A stretch of 64,000 nucleotides of DNA from G963708235 sp963708235 (GTDB taxonomy: Bacteria; Actinomycetota; Acidimicrobiia; Spongiisociales; UBA5794), in the NCBI GenBank assembly GCA_963708235.1, contig OY970200.1:2976001-3040000 (forward strand), in the 5' to 3' direction. The notes beneath the pieces were generated by a model. The model ran no database searches. It worked only from the letters and a program-made list of their open reading frames with translations, and had not been told where the DNA came from. The position numbers and the translations under genes are program-made. Of the stretch, positions 41,960-51,900 are shown in pieces; the stretch's first letter is position 1, and each line of letters starts with the position of its first letter.

Positions 41960-43140
41960 TTGCGTTCCCGAATGAAATTGACCGCACTGTTCGCAGTGCT
42001 GCTGCTGGTCGTCGCCGCATGCGGTGACGACGGTGGCGACACCACCACGACCGCCGCCGCCGGCGGCGACGTGACCACCACCGTCGCCGATGTCACCGAG
42101 ACCACCATGGCCCCGGACACCACCATGGCGCCCGACACCACCATGGCCACCGACACAACCGAGGCAACGGCCGGCGGCGACGCCGTACTGGCCTGCCAGA
42201 TCACCGATGTCGGCGGGATCGACGACAAGTCGTTCAACCAGACGGCGTTCAAGGGCATCACCGATGCCATCGCCTCCGGTATCGCCACCTCCGACTCCAA
42301 CTACCTGGAGTCGCAGTCGGCAACCGACTACGAGCCCAACATCAACTCGTCCATCGAGCGTGGGTGCGACATCATCATCACCGTGGGCTTCCTGCTCGGT
42401 GACGCCACCGCCGCCGCTGCGGCCGCCAACCCCGACCAGAAGTTCGGCATTCTCGACAACCTGTACGACCCGCCGATCGACAACGTCGTCGGGCCGTATT
42501 CGAGACCACCGACGCTGCGTTCCTGGCCGGCTATCTCGCCGCCGGGGTCACCCAGACCGGTGTGGTCGCCACCTACGGCGGGATCCAGATTCCCTGTGGC
42601 GTGACCTGCTTCATGGACGGTTTCGTCTACGGCGTGCGCTACTACAACGAGCAGAACGGCACCGATGTGCAGACGCTCGGCTGGAACCCCGAGGACCAGA
42701 CCGGTGTCTTCACCGGTGACTTCGAGAACCTGGACAACGGCCGCAACGTCACCCAGTCGTTCATCGACGAGGGCGCCGATGTCATCCTGCCCGTCGCCGG
42801 CCCGGTCGGCGAAGGCTCGGCGGCACTCGCCCAGGAGCTCGGCAACGTCTGGATCGTCGGGGTCGACGCCGACTGGTTCCAGACCGTGCCGCAGTACGCC
42901 GATGTCACTCTGACCTCGGTGCTCAAGGGTCTCGACGTGGCCGTCTACGAGATCATCGAGAGCGTCGTCGATGGCAGCTTTGCCGGTGGGACCCGCTCCT
43001 TCTCCATCCAGGAGGACGGCGTGGGCATTGGCCCGATCAACGAGTCGGTTGATGCCGCTCTCGTCGATCAGCTCGCCGAGGTGGAGGCCGGTCTCAAGGA
43101 CGGCAGCATCGTCCCCGCCGATCAGGTCGCCGCCGGCTGA
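41960..43140 (+). CDS. BMP-family (nucleoside-type) ABC transporter lipoprotein, frameshifted
   Basis: This is the substrate-binding lipoprotein of the ABC system encoded just downstream; the family (BmpA/Med, type 1 periplasmic fold) binds purine nucleosides. It has a lipoprotein signal (LLLVVAAC), a Thr-rich linker and the BMP landmarks VGGIDDKSFNQTAFKGI, LAGYLAAGVTQTGVVATYGG and VILPVAGPVGEGSAAL. The frame changes at about 42491-42496: GPYSRPPTL in the first frame should read as VFETTDAAF in the next. One base appears to be missing in GGGCCG. TTG 41960 follows AAGGAG with 7 bases of spacing; ATG 41972 is the alternative start. Confidence 0.85.
42101..42154 (+). repeat. Three 18-base tandem repeats in the lipoprotein linker
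   Basis: Units of 18 bases (ACCACCATGGCNCCNGAC, the third with one more change) encode TTMAPD, TTMAPD and TTMATD in the flexible linker after the lipidated Cys. The copy number may vary between strains. Confidence 0.8.
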
Positions 43141-43178
43141 TCACCCGGAGCCTCCGCTCCACACCTATCCGAATCGAC

Positions 43179-43210
43179 CGGTGGAGCCCCGCCCAGGCGG
43201 GGCTCCACCG
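43179..43210 (+). terminator. Strong hairpin between the binding-protein and ATPase genes
   Basis: A perfect 15-base inverted repeat (43179-43193 and 43196-43210, centre CA; about 14 bp paired with a 4-base loop) starts 38 bases after the binding-protein stop. Without a T tract it may be a partial terminator or an mRNA-stabilising structure that lowers expression of the membrane components relative to the binding protein. Confidence 0.7.
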
Positions 43211-43290
43211 CGTCACCGCCCTCCCACCAGGGCCGAAAGACACCTGCGCAACCAGGAACCGCAACGCTAGAGTCCGGCTCCAGAGGGGAC

Positions 43291-44823
43291 TTGGGCCGAC
43301 CGGATGGGGCGACCTTGCGACTCGAGCTGAGGAACATCACCAAACGGTTCCCGGGTGTCGTCGCCAACGACTCGGTCGACCTCGCCGTCGAATCCGGCGA
43401 GATCCTCTCGCTGCTCGGTGAGAACGGCGCCGGCAAGACCACCCTGATGAACATCCTCTACGGGCTCTACCACGCCGACGAGGGTGAGATCCTCATCGAC
43501 GGGAAACCGGTGACGTTCGACACTCCGGGTCAGGCCATCGCCGCCGGTATCGGGATGGTCCACCAGCACTTCATGCTGGTCCCGGTGTTCACCGTCACCG
43601 AGAACGTGGTGCTCGGTGTCGAGCCGACCGTCGGACCCACCGGGCACATCGACATGAAGCAGGCCGAGCGTGACGTCACCGAGATCTCCACGCAGTACCG
43701 CCTCGCCGTCAACCCGTCGGCCATCATCGAGGATCTGCCGGTCGGGATCCAGCAGCGGGTCGAGATCATCAAGGTGCTCTTCCGCGAGGCGGAGGTGATC
43801 GTCTTCGACGAACCCACCGCCGTGCTGACCCCCCAGGAGGTCAGGGAGTTCTTCGGGATCGTCGAAAAACTCAAGCAGGACGGCAAGGCGATCATCTTCA
43901 TCTCCCACAAGCTGGGCGAGGTACTCGAGGTCTCCGACCGGATCGCCGTGTTGCGCCGTGGCAAGGTGGTGGGCACCACCACTCCCGCCGAGACCACCGT
44001 CGGGGCGCTCGCCGAGATGATGGTGGGTCGAGCCGTCGACCTGGTGGTCGACAAGACCCCGGCGGTTCCCGGTCCGGCGGTGCTCGAGGTCGCCGACCTG
44101 GTGGTGCTCGACGACCGCAGCCACGCCGCCGTCGACCACGTCAGCTTCTCCGTCAACAAGGCCGAGATCGTCGGGATCGCCGGTGTCCAGGGCAACGGCC
44201 AGACCGAGTTGGTCGAGGCGCTCACCGGTCTGCGCACCCCGTTGTCGGGCACGGTGCTGCTCGAAGGACGCGATGTCACCCGGGCCAGCCCGCGGCAGAT
44301 GCACCACTCCTCGGTTGCCCACGTTCCGGAGGACCGCCAGCGTGAGGGGCTCGTCCTCGACTTCGACCTCACCGAGAACCTCGTCCTCAACTCCTACTAC
44401 GACCAGCCCTTCAGCCGCGGTGTCGTCATGCAGTGGGACGTGGCCCATCGCACCGCCGAGGAACTGGTCGCCCAGTACGACGTCCGTGCCCCGTCGGTCG
44501 ATGTCGCCGCCCGCAACCTGTCCGGGGGCAATCAGCAGAAGCTGATCGTGGCCCGAGAGTTCTCCCGGGACGTCCGGTTGATCGTCGCCAGCCAACCGAC
44601 ACGCGGGGTCGATGTCGGCTCCATCGAGTTCATCCACCGACGGATCGTCGAGGAGCGCGACGCCGGCACGGCGGTGCTGATCGTCTCCAGCGAGCTCGAC
44701 GAGATCATGGCGCTCGCCGACCGGATCATCGTCATGTTCCGCGGACAGATCGTCGCCGAGACCACCCCCGGTGAGACATCCAACACCGAACTCGGTCTGT
44801 TCATGGCCGGATCGACCCGATGA
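43291..44823 (+). CDS. ABC transporter ATP-binding protein, nucleoside/sugar type
   Basis: The 510-residue protein has two fused ABC domains, as in RbsA-like and NupO/YufO-like ATPases. The first has Walker A GENGAGKTT and Walker B VIVFDEPTA. The second has a degenerate Walker A (GVQGNGQTE), a canonical signature LSGGNQQK and LIVASQPTRG as Walker B, which is normal for this class. TTG 43291 is taken as the start, although GAGGGG is only 2 bases away; TTG 43315 (RLELRNITKRF) is an alternative. TAGAGT at about 43268-43273 suggests its own promoter after the hairpin. Its stop overlaps the permease start (ATGA). Confidence 0.92.
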   Translation: MGRPDGATLRLELRNITKRFPGVVANDSVDLAVESGEILSLLGENGAGKTTLMNILYGLYHADEGEILIDGKPVTFDTPGQAIAAGIGMVHQHFMLVPVFTVTENVVLGVEPTVGPTGHIDMKQAERDVTEISTQYRLAVNPSAIIEDLPVGIQQRVEIIKVLFREAEVIVFDEPTAVLTPQEVREFFGIVEKLKQDGKAIIFISHKLGEVLEVSDRIAVLRRGKVVGTTTPAETTVGALAEMMVGRAVDLVVDKTPAVPGPAVLEVADLVVLDDRSHAAVDHVSFSVNKAEIVGIAGVQGNGQTELVEALTGLRTPLSGTVLLEGRDVTRASPRQMHHSSVAHVPEDRQREGLVLDFDLTENLVLNSYYDQPFSRGVVMQWDVAHRTAEELVAQYDVRAPSVDVAARNLSGGNQQKLIVAREFSRDVRLIVASQPTRGVDVGSIEFIHRRIVEERDAGTAVLIVSSELDEIMALADRIIVMFRGQIVAETTPGETSNTELGLFMAGSTR

Positions 44824-46025
44824 GTACCCCGCCACCACCGCCCCCGGGAGACGATTCGCCCGCCGATCCTTCAGGCGAGGTTCCGCCGGTGCGCGGCACC
44901 ATGTGGGAACGGGTCGCACCGACCGATGTCGACTGGCGATCGATCCTGATCATCCCGCTGCTTGCGGTGTTCACCGCACTGGTGATCGGGGCGCTGCTGA
45001 TCCTGGTCACCGAAGGCGCCGGCGCCATCTGGCCGGCCTACAAGGCCCTCTTCCTCGGGGCGTTCGTCGGGTGGGGATCGATCTCCGAGACCCTGCTCAA
45101 CGCCACCCCGCTGATCCTCGCCGGGCTCGCCGTCGCCATCGGTTTCAAGGCGGGTCTGTTCAACATCGGCGTCGAGGGTCAGATGATCGTCGGCGGGATC
45201 TCGGCGGTCATCGCCGGGTTCACCTTCACCGGGCTGCCCACCATCATCCACCTGCCGCTCGCCGTCCTCGCCGGGATCCTCGGCGGCGCCCTCTGGGGCG
45301 GGATCCCCGGGCTCCTCCGCGCCAAGACCGGGGCCCATGAGGTCATCACCACGATCATGCTCAACTACGTCGCCTACAACCTGCTCAACTACCTGCTCAA
45401 GACGACGTTCATCCAGCGACCGGACCGGTTGGACCCGATCTCCAAGATCGTCGAACCGACGGCGCGGTTCCCCAAGCTGCTCGACTGGCTCCCCATCGAC
45501 GCCGCCTCGGGGCTCCGGGTCCACACCGGTCTGATCGTGGCGCTTCTCGCCGCCTGGTTCATCTACTGGTTGCTCTACCGCTCCACCATCGGATTCGAGT
45601 TCCGGATGGTCGGCGCCAACCCCGACGCCGCCGCCTACGGTGGGGTGTCGGTCACCTGGTCGATCGTGGCGGTGATGGCGATCTCCGGAGCACTGGGAGG
45701 AATGGCCGGCGCCAACGAAGCGCTCGGGATCCTGGGCACCGCCACCCCGGGATTCACCGCCGGGATCGGTTTCAACGCCATCGCCCTGGCGTTGCTGGGT
45801 CGGTCCCACCCTGGCGGCGTGGTGCTCGCCGGTCTCCTGTTCGGGGCGCTCAGCGCCGGGGGACGCACCATGCAGGCGCAGAGCGCCGTCGGTCTCGACC
45901 TCATCACCATCGTCCAGGCCCTCATCATCGTGTTCATCGCCGCCCCGGCGCTGGTCCGGTCGATCTACCGGGTCCGCACCGGTGACGCCGAAGGCGCCCA
46001 GATCACCAGGGGATGGGCGGCATGA
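44820..46025 (+). CDS. ABC transporter permease, nucleoside type (first)
   Basis: The 401-residue permease has a Pro-rich N-terminal tail and about nine helices. The BPD_transp_2 core includes GFKAGLFNIGVEGQMIVGG, GAHEVITTIMLNYVAYNLL and FRMVGANPDAAAYGG. It pairs with the second permease to form the transmembrane channel of the BMP/nucleoside importer. ATG 44820 overlaps the ATPase stop by 4 bases. Confidence 0.92.
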   Translation: MSTPPPPPPGDDSPADPSGEVPPVRGTMWERVAPTDVDWRSILIIPLLAVFTALVIGALLILVTEGAGAIWPAYKALFLGAFVGWGSISETLLNATPLILAGLAVAIGFKAGLFNIGVEGQMIVGGISAVIAGFTFTGLPTIIHLPLAVLAGILGGALWGGIPGLLRAKTGAHEVITTIMLNYVAYNLLNYLLKTTFIQRPDRLDPISKIVEPTARFPKLLDWLPIDAASGLRVHTGLIVALLAAWFIYWLLYRSTIGFEFRMVGANPDAAAYGGVSVTWSIVAVMAISGALGGMAGANEALGILGTATPGFTAGIGFNAIALALLGRSHPGGVVLAGLLFGALSAGGRTMQAQSAVGLDLITIVQALIIVFIAAPALVRSIYRVRTGDAEGAQITRGWAA

Positions 46026-47278
46026 CCGCAACCACCGTCCCCTCGACCACGACCGTCTCCCCTGCCGAGGTCCGTCGCGCCCGCATCCTCGGCGTCGTCT
46101 ATCTGGTGATGGCGTTCGTGGTGTTGTGGTTCTTCGCCAGAGATGTCGACGGCGATGCCGTGTTCCGGCTCGGCGCCACACCCGGGGATCTCGATCTCAC
46201 CGTCCCCTCCCAGGGGATGGCCTATCTCACCGCCGCCGTGTTCGCCTTCCTCGGGGGCGTGCAACTGATCCGGGGGCTGGGCAAGTGGACCAACGTGGTG
46301 CTGGCGTTGGCGATGGGTCTGCTCGCCTTCACGTTCCTTGCCTGGGCCGCGTCGGGGAAGTCCTTCAGCATGGTGGGGATGCTGACCACCACGGTGGCAG
46401 CGGCGACCCCGATCGCCTTCGGCGCACTCTCCGGGGTGATGTGTGAGCGGGTGGCGGTGATCAACATCGGCATCGAGGGGATGCTGCTGTCCGGTGCCTT
46501 CATGGCGGCCTTCATGGGCTCGCTCTACGGGCCGGTCGCAGGCGTGGCCTCCGCAGTGGCGGTCGGCGGGATCCTCGCCTTTGCGCTGGCGGTGCTCGCC
46601 ATCAAGTACCGCGTCGACCAGATCATCGCCGGGGTGGTGATCAACCTGTTTGCGCTGGGTCTCACCTCGTTCCTCAGCGCCCAGGTCCTGGTGGAGAACT
46701 CCGCCCGCTACAACAGCCCTGGCGTGCTGCGCGCCATCGCCATCCCCGGGCTGTCCTCGATCCCGGTCATCGGCCCCATCCTGTTCAACCACAACATCTT
46801 CGTCTACGGGATGTTCCTCATCGTCGCCTCGATGAGCTACGGGCTGTTCCGCACCCGCTGGGGTCTGCGCTCGCGGGCGGTGGGTGAACATCCCAAGGCC
46901 GCCGACACCGTCGGCATCAACGTCTACCGCCTCCGCTATCTCAATGTCACCCTCGGCGGGATGATCGCCGGGTTCGGCGGCGCCTACTTCACGTTGGGCT
47001 CGGTGGGGGCGTTCAACGAGAACATGACCGCCGGGCGCGGGTTCATCGGCCTGGCGGCGATGATCTTCGGCCGCTGGAACCCGGTCGGGGCGCTCGGTGC
47101 GGCACTGGTGTTCGGATTCGCCGATTCGCTGCAGGTGAAGCTGGCGATCCTCGACACCGGGATCCCGTCCGAGTTCCTGCTGATGGCCCCCTACCTGGTG
47201 ACGATCGTCGTCGTCGCCGGTCTCGTCGGCAGAGCCCGTCCGCCCGCCGCCGACGGTCAGCCCTACATCAAGGACTGA
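46022..47278 (+). CDS. ABC transporter permease, nucleoside type (second)
   Basis: The 418-residue permease belongs to the same family. It shows INIGIEGMLLSGAFMAAF, YRVDQIIAGVVINLFALG and RAVGEHPKAADTVGINV, followed by GFGGAYFTLGSVGAFNENMTAGRGFI. ATG 46022 overlaps the previous stop (ATGA), matching the pattern of the operon; an in-frame ATG at 46013 is also possible. Together with a binding protein, an ATPase and the DeoD enzyme nearby, it suggests uptake and breakdown of purine nucleosides. Confidence 0.92.
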   Translation: MTATTVPSTTTVSPAEVRRARILGVVYLVMAFVVLWFFARDVDGDAVFRLGATPGDLDLTVPSQGMAYLTAAVFAFLGGVQLIRGLGKWTNVVLALAMGLLAFTFLAWAASGKSFSMVGMLTTTVAAATPIAFGALSGVMCERVAVINIGIEGMLLSGAFMAAFMGSLYGPVAGVASAVAVGGILAFALAVLAIKYRVDQIIAGVVINLFALGLTSFLSAQVLVENSARYNSPGVLRAIAIPGLSSIPVIGPILFNHNIFVYGMFLIVASMSYGLFRTRWGLRSRAVGEHPKAADTVGINVYRLRYLNVTLGGMIAGFGGAYFTLGSVGAFNENMTAGRGFIGLAAMIFGRWNPVGALGAALVFGFADSLQVKLAILDTGIPSEFLLMAPYLVTIVVVAGLVGRARPPAADGQPYIKD

Positions 47279-47379
47279 TCGTTCCGGCCGGTCCCCGGTC
47301 GGGAGCACAGCGCAAAGTCCCACCCACCCCTGCCCGTGGAGCCGGTTCAGTGCCCCTCCCGACGTAAGACGTTTTGTGG

Positions 47380-47385
47380 TACCAT
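47380..47385 (+). promoter_or_regulatory. -10 box (TACCAT) of a predicted leaderless promoter, antitoxin gene
   Basis: TACCAT ends 7 bases before ATG 47393. It lies inside a near-palindrome, TGTGGTACCATA, centred on GGTACC, which could be the antitoxin operator. Confidence 0.55.
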
Positions 47386-47392
47386 ATCGCAC

Positions 47393-47623
47393 ATGCCCAC
47401 GGTTACGATTCGTACGACAGAAGAGGTAGAGCAGGCACTCGACGCGCTTGTCGCCGAGGGGGTCAGCCGATCGGAGGCGATTCGCCAGGCAATCCTCGCC
47501 GCCCACCAGCAGCAACGCCACGCTCGTCTTCGCACCGAGGCGGAGGCGCTCCGCAACGACCCCGACGACAATGCGGAATCGCTTCGGGTTGCGGAGGAGA
47601 TGGAGGAGCTCCGTGCGTGGTGA
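47393..47623 (+). CDS. Ribbon-helix-helix antitoxin (MazE-like partner)
   Basis: The 76-residue protein starts with a CopG/ribbon-helix-helix pattern (MPTVTIRTTEEVEQALDAL, then SRSEAIRQAILAA) and continues with an acidic helical tail that should neutralise the toxin encoded next. The overlap with the toxin gene is 11 bases. ATG 47393 is selected because the -10 box is 7 bases upstream and no Shine-Dalgarno site exists; an in-frame start at 47336 would run through the promoter. Confidence 0.82.
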   Translation: MPTVTIRTTEEVEQALDALVAEGVSRSEAIRQAILAAHQQQRHARLRTEAEALRNDPDDNAESLRVAEEMEELRAW

Positions 47624-47930
47624 CATCTACCGGCTCCGCACCCCCCGGGAAGCCCTAGGCAGGGAGCAACGTGGCGCCCGATACGCCGTTGTGGTCCAGT
47701 CGAGTCATCTCCCGTTGTCGACGTGGCTGGTGGCGCCGACGTCCACGGGCGGGCTCCCCGCATCGTTCCGACCGGAGATCGAGATCGACGGCACGATGAC
47801 CCGCATCCTCGTCGAGCAGACGAGTGCGGTCGATCCGGAACGCCGTCTCGGCGACCTGGCGGGTCGGCTCACCTCCACCGAGATGGCAGCGGTGGACGAG
47901 GCGTTGCTCGATGTCCTCGGTCTCCGGTAG
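47613..47930 (+). CDS. MazF/PemK-type endoribonuclease toxin
   Basis: The 105-residue toxin has the MazF fold: RGDIYRLRTPREALGREQRGARYAVVVQ-like opening (quoted in part), STWLVAPTSTGG, RILVEQTSAVDPERRLGDLAGRL. MazF enzymes cut mRNA or stable RNA at short sequences. GTG 47613 follows GGAGGAG with 4 bases of spacing and lies within the antitoxin gene, so translation is coupled. The pair sits between the nucleoside importer and deoD. Confidence 0.9.
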   Translation: MRGDIYRLRTPREALGREQRGARYAVVVQSSHLPLSTWLVAPTSTGGLPASFRPEIEIDGTMTRILVEQTSAVDPERRLGDLAGRLTSTEMAAVDEALLDVLGLR

Positions 47931-48068
47931 CGAGATCCGATGAGTCTGCCGGTACGGCCCCGTGTGGAGCTGTCGACCCGAGCCCGGGAGCAACCGGAGG
48001 CAGCGGTCTAGGCTGCCGGTGCACCGGCGCTGCTGCCGGTGTGATCGTGACTTGCGAGGAGACCACCC

Positions 48069-48797
48069 ATGGCCACACCCCACATCGGCGCCGAACGAGG
48101 CGACTTTGCCGACGTCTGCCTGCTTCCCGGCGATCCGCTGCGCGCCAAGCACATCGCCGACACCTTCCTCGACAACGCCGTCGAGGTGAACGCCACCCGC
48201 AACATGCTCGGGTACACCGGCACCTTTCAGGGTCGTCGGGTGTCCACCATGGGAACCGGGATGGGGATCCCCTCGGCGTCAATCTACGCCAAGGAACTGA
48301 TCACGGAGTACGACGTCACCAAGCTGATCCGGGTGGGGAGCTGTGGGGGGATCCGGGCCGATGTCGGGATCCGCGATGTCATCATCGCGCTGGGTGCCTG
48401 CACCGACTCGGGAGTCAACCGGTCCCGGTTCCGCGGTCTCGACTTCGCCGCCATCGCCGACTACCAGTTGCTGCGGGCTGTCGCCGACGCCGCCGAGGTC
48501 TACACCGCCAAACACGAAGGCAACCCGGTGCGGGTCGGCAACGTGTTCTCCGCCGATCTGTTCTACCACCCCGACTTCGCCCTGTTCGACACCATGGAGG
48601 CGATGGGGGTGATGGCGGTCGAGATGGAAGCGGCCGGGCTCTACGGCGTCGCCGCCGAGTACGGCGCCCAGGCGGTGGCGATCATGACCGTCAGCGACCA
48701 CGTCCGCACCGGTGAGGCGACCAGCGCCGAAGAACGCCAGTCGACCTTCAACGACATGATCGAGATCGCCCTCGCCGCCGTTGTCGGGATGGATTGA
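48069..48797 (+). CDS. deoD: DeoD-type purine-nucleoside phosphorylase
   Basis: The 242-residue hexameric phosphorylase cleaves purine (deoxy)nucleosides with phosphate. Landmarks are LLPGDPLRAKHIADTFL (phosphate binding), GTGMGIPSASIYAKEL, IRVGSCGGIRADV, and EMEAAGLYGVAAE near the ribose site, followed by the SDH triad with the proton-donating Asp. GAGGAG lies 8-9 bases before ATG 48069. TAGGCT near 48009 is a clear -10 box, giving a leader of about 50 bases. It fits with the nucleoside importer upstream. Confidence 0.94.
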   Translation: MATPHIGAERGDFADVCLLPGDPLRAKHIADTFLDNAVEVNATRNMLGYTGTFQGRRVSTMGTGMGIPSASIYAKELITEYDVTKLIRVGSCGGIRADVGIRDVIIALGACTDSGVNRSRFRGLDFAAIADYQLLRAVADAAEVYTAKHEGNPVRVGNVFSADLFYHPDFALFDTMEAMGVMAVEMEAAGLYGVAAEYGAQAVAIMTVSDHVRTGEATSAEERQSTFNDMIEIALAAVVGMD

Positions 48798-48936
48798 GCT
48801 CCGCACCGGCGTACGCCACACGGGACGATGGCGATTCGACGGGCGGGCGAGGTCCCGTCCCGGTCACGTCGGGTTCGGGCGGCACCGTCAGCCGCCGGTC
48901 GCCGAAGGATCAGGTTCGGTGGGGCGGCCGTCTGAG

Positions 48937-48942
48937 TACCAT
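48937..48942 (+). promoter_or_regulatory. -10 box (TACCAT) of a predicted leaderless promoter, kgd
   Basis: TACCAT ends 7 bases before ATG 48950. TTCGGT at 48915-48920, 16 bases upstream of the box, is a possible -35 element. No ribosome site precedes the ATG. Confidence 0.58.
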
Positions 48943-48949
48943 TGAACAT

Positions 48950-51900
48950 ATGGCGTCAGAGCAGTCACCCGCGCAATCCGACACCGAGGACTTCGGACCG
49001 AACTCCTGGGTCGTCGATGAGATGTACCAGCGTTACCTCGATGCTCCCGAAACGGTGAGCGACGAGTGGCGATCCCACTTCGAGGGACGGCCGTCCGGCA
49101 GTTCCGGCGACGGTGCCGCCCCACCGGTTGCCCCGCCCCCACCCTCACTCTCCAACGGCGATCAGGGCACACCGGCGACACGGGCGGGAACAAGCCCGGC
49201 GGCGGTCCCCTCTGTTGCCCAGGCGACTGCTGCCCCGTCGGCCACCGCCCCCGCCGCAAGGCCCCCGGCCGCAAGGCCCCCCGCCGCAAAGCCCGGCACA
49301 CCGCAGCCCGACGCCGGAGGAGCCAAGGCCTCCGCACCGAACCCTACGACCTCGAGTACCGCTGGACCGGATGCGGACGCCAAGAAGCCTGCCCCCGCAA
49401 AGAGCGCCGCCACCGAGGCGCTCGAGGACGAACAGGTGCTTCGTGGTGGTGCCGCCACCATCGCCGAGCGGATGGACGCAAGTCGCGACCTCCCCACGGC
49501 GACATCGGTGCGGACCTTCCCCGCCAAGTTGCTCGAGGTCAACCGGCGCATCATCAACAACCAACTCGCCCGGCGACCCGACGGGGGCAAGGTCAGCTTC
49601 ACCCACATCATCGGTTGGGCCGTGGCCAAGGCGCTGATGGAGCGCCCGGCGATGAACGCCGCCTACCGGGTGATCGATGACAAGCCCCACCGCATCGGGT
49701 TCAACCACATCAACCTCGGTCTGGCCATGGACCTCGAGCGCAAGGACGGATCCCGCACCCTGCTCGTCCCCAACCTCAAGATGGTCGACGAGATGGACTT
49801 CAAGCAGTACTGGCTCGCCTACGAGGACGTGGTGCGACGGGCCCGCAGCGGCAAGATCACCCCCGACGACTTCGCCGACACCACGGCCACGTTGACCAAC
49901 CCGGGTACCGTCGGAACCGTCCAGTCGGTTCCCCGCCTGATGCCCGGTCAGGGTCTGATCGTCGGTGTGGGCCGCATCGGATTCCCCCCCGAGTACGAAG
50001 GCGCCGATCCGCTGACCATCGCCAATGCGGGTATCGGCCGCACGCTGACGATGACCAGCACCTACGACCATCGCATCATCCAGGGGGCCGAAAGCGGGCT
50101 GTTCCTGGCCCGTATCCATGAGCTCCTGCTCGGCGCCGACGACTTCTACGACGACATCTTCCGGTCGATGGAGATCCCCTACGTCCCGGCCCGGTGGGCG
50201 ATCGACTCGAACCCGCCCGCCGGCACCTGGGCATGGGCGGAGAAGCAGGCCAGCGCACTCCGGCTGATCAACATGTACCGGGTGCGGGGCCACCTCATCG
50301 CCGACCTCGACCCACTGCGTCAGAATCCGCCGGTCATCCACACCGAGCTCGACCCGCTCACCTACGGACTGACACTGTGGGACCTCGATCGCGAGTTCGC
50401 CACCGGTGGGTTCGCCGGTCAGACCCGGATGGATCTGGGACGGATCCTCGGGCTGCTGCGCGATGCCTACTGCCGCACCTCCGGCATCGAGTACATGCAC
50501 ATCCAGGAACCGGACCAGAAGCTGTGGATCCAGCAGCACGCCGAGATGCCGACACCGGAGCTTCCTGTCGAGGAGAAGGTGCGGATCCTGCGCAAGCTCG
50601 ACGAGGCCGAGAGTTTCGAGCGCTACCTCCACACCAAGTTCCTCGGCGCCAAGCGCTTCAGCTTGGAGGGCTCGGAGAGCCTGATCCCGCTGCTCGACGC
50701 CCTGCTGACCACCGCCGCCGACTCGGGGATCGAGGATGTCGCCATCGGGATGTCCCACCGTGGCCGGCTCAACGTGCTCGCCAACACCGTCCGCAAGCCG
50801 CTTCCGGCGATCTTCCGGGAGTTCGTCGGGTTCGAGGATCCCGACGAGAGCAACCACTTCTCCGGTGACGTCAAGTACCACCTCGGAGCCAAGGGGTTCC
50901 ACACCACACCGGACGGGCGCAAGATCACCGTCGAGGTGGTCGCCAACCCCAGCCATCTCGAAGCCGTCGACCCGGTACTGCAGGGAATCACCCGCGCCAA
51001 GCAGGAGGCCCGCGGCGCCGGCTCCGAGGACACCGTGTTGCCGGTGCTGCTCCATGGCGACGCCGCCTTCTCCGGTCAGGGGGTCGTCGCCGAGACGTTC
51101 AACCTGTCCCAGCTCCGCGGCTACTACACCGGCGGCACCGTTCATATCGTGGTGAACAACCAGGTTGGTTTCACCACCTCGGCGCTCGACGCCCGCTCGA
51201 CGTTCTACGCCACCGATGTCGCCAAGGCGGTACAGGCCCCGATCTTCCATGTCAATGCCGATGACCCCGAGGCGGTGGTCCGGATCGCCCGGATGGCGTT
51301 CGCCTTCCGCGAGGCGTTCCACAAGGACGTCGTGGTCGATCTGGTCTGCTACCGGCGTCTCGGGCACAACGAGGGCGACGAACCGTCGTACACCCAGCCC
51401 AAGATGTACCGCATCATCGACAACCACCCCTCGGTCCGCACCATCTACGGCGAGCGGCTGATCCAGAACGGGGTGGTGACCGAGGACGAGGTGGCGGCGC
51501 TGGTCGCCGAGTACCGGGCCACCTTGGACAAGGGGTTGGAGACGGCGAAGACGGCCCTCCCCACCCCCCGCGACCCGCACGGACCGGCGATCAGCACCAT
51601 CGGGACCCGTGTCGACACCGCCAGGCTCACCGACATGGAGCGCCGGATGCAGGAGCTTCCCCGAGGGCTTCACGCTCCACCCGAAGATCCGCAAGATGCT
51701 GACCGAACGCACCCAGCTCTTCGCCGGCGGCGAGGTGGACTGGGCGCTGGCCGAGGCACTCGCCTTCGGAAGCCTGTCGCTCGAGGGGATCCGGGTCCGC
51801 CTCGCCGGCGAAGACTCGCAACGGGGAACGTTCTCCCATCGCCATGCCGTACTCGTCGACTACGACACCGAGGACGAGTACACCCCGCTGCAGAACCTGC

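Noticed and set aside
51640..51670. Programmed frameshift in kgd
   Set aside because: No slippery heptamer or downstream structure is evident; a one-base homopolymer indel explains it better.
49145..51712. 855-codon minus-strand open frame opposite kgd
   Set aside because: High-GC third-position bias opens the antisense frame; the product is low complexity (Gly, Asp, Val, His) and kgd is certain on the plus strand.
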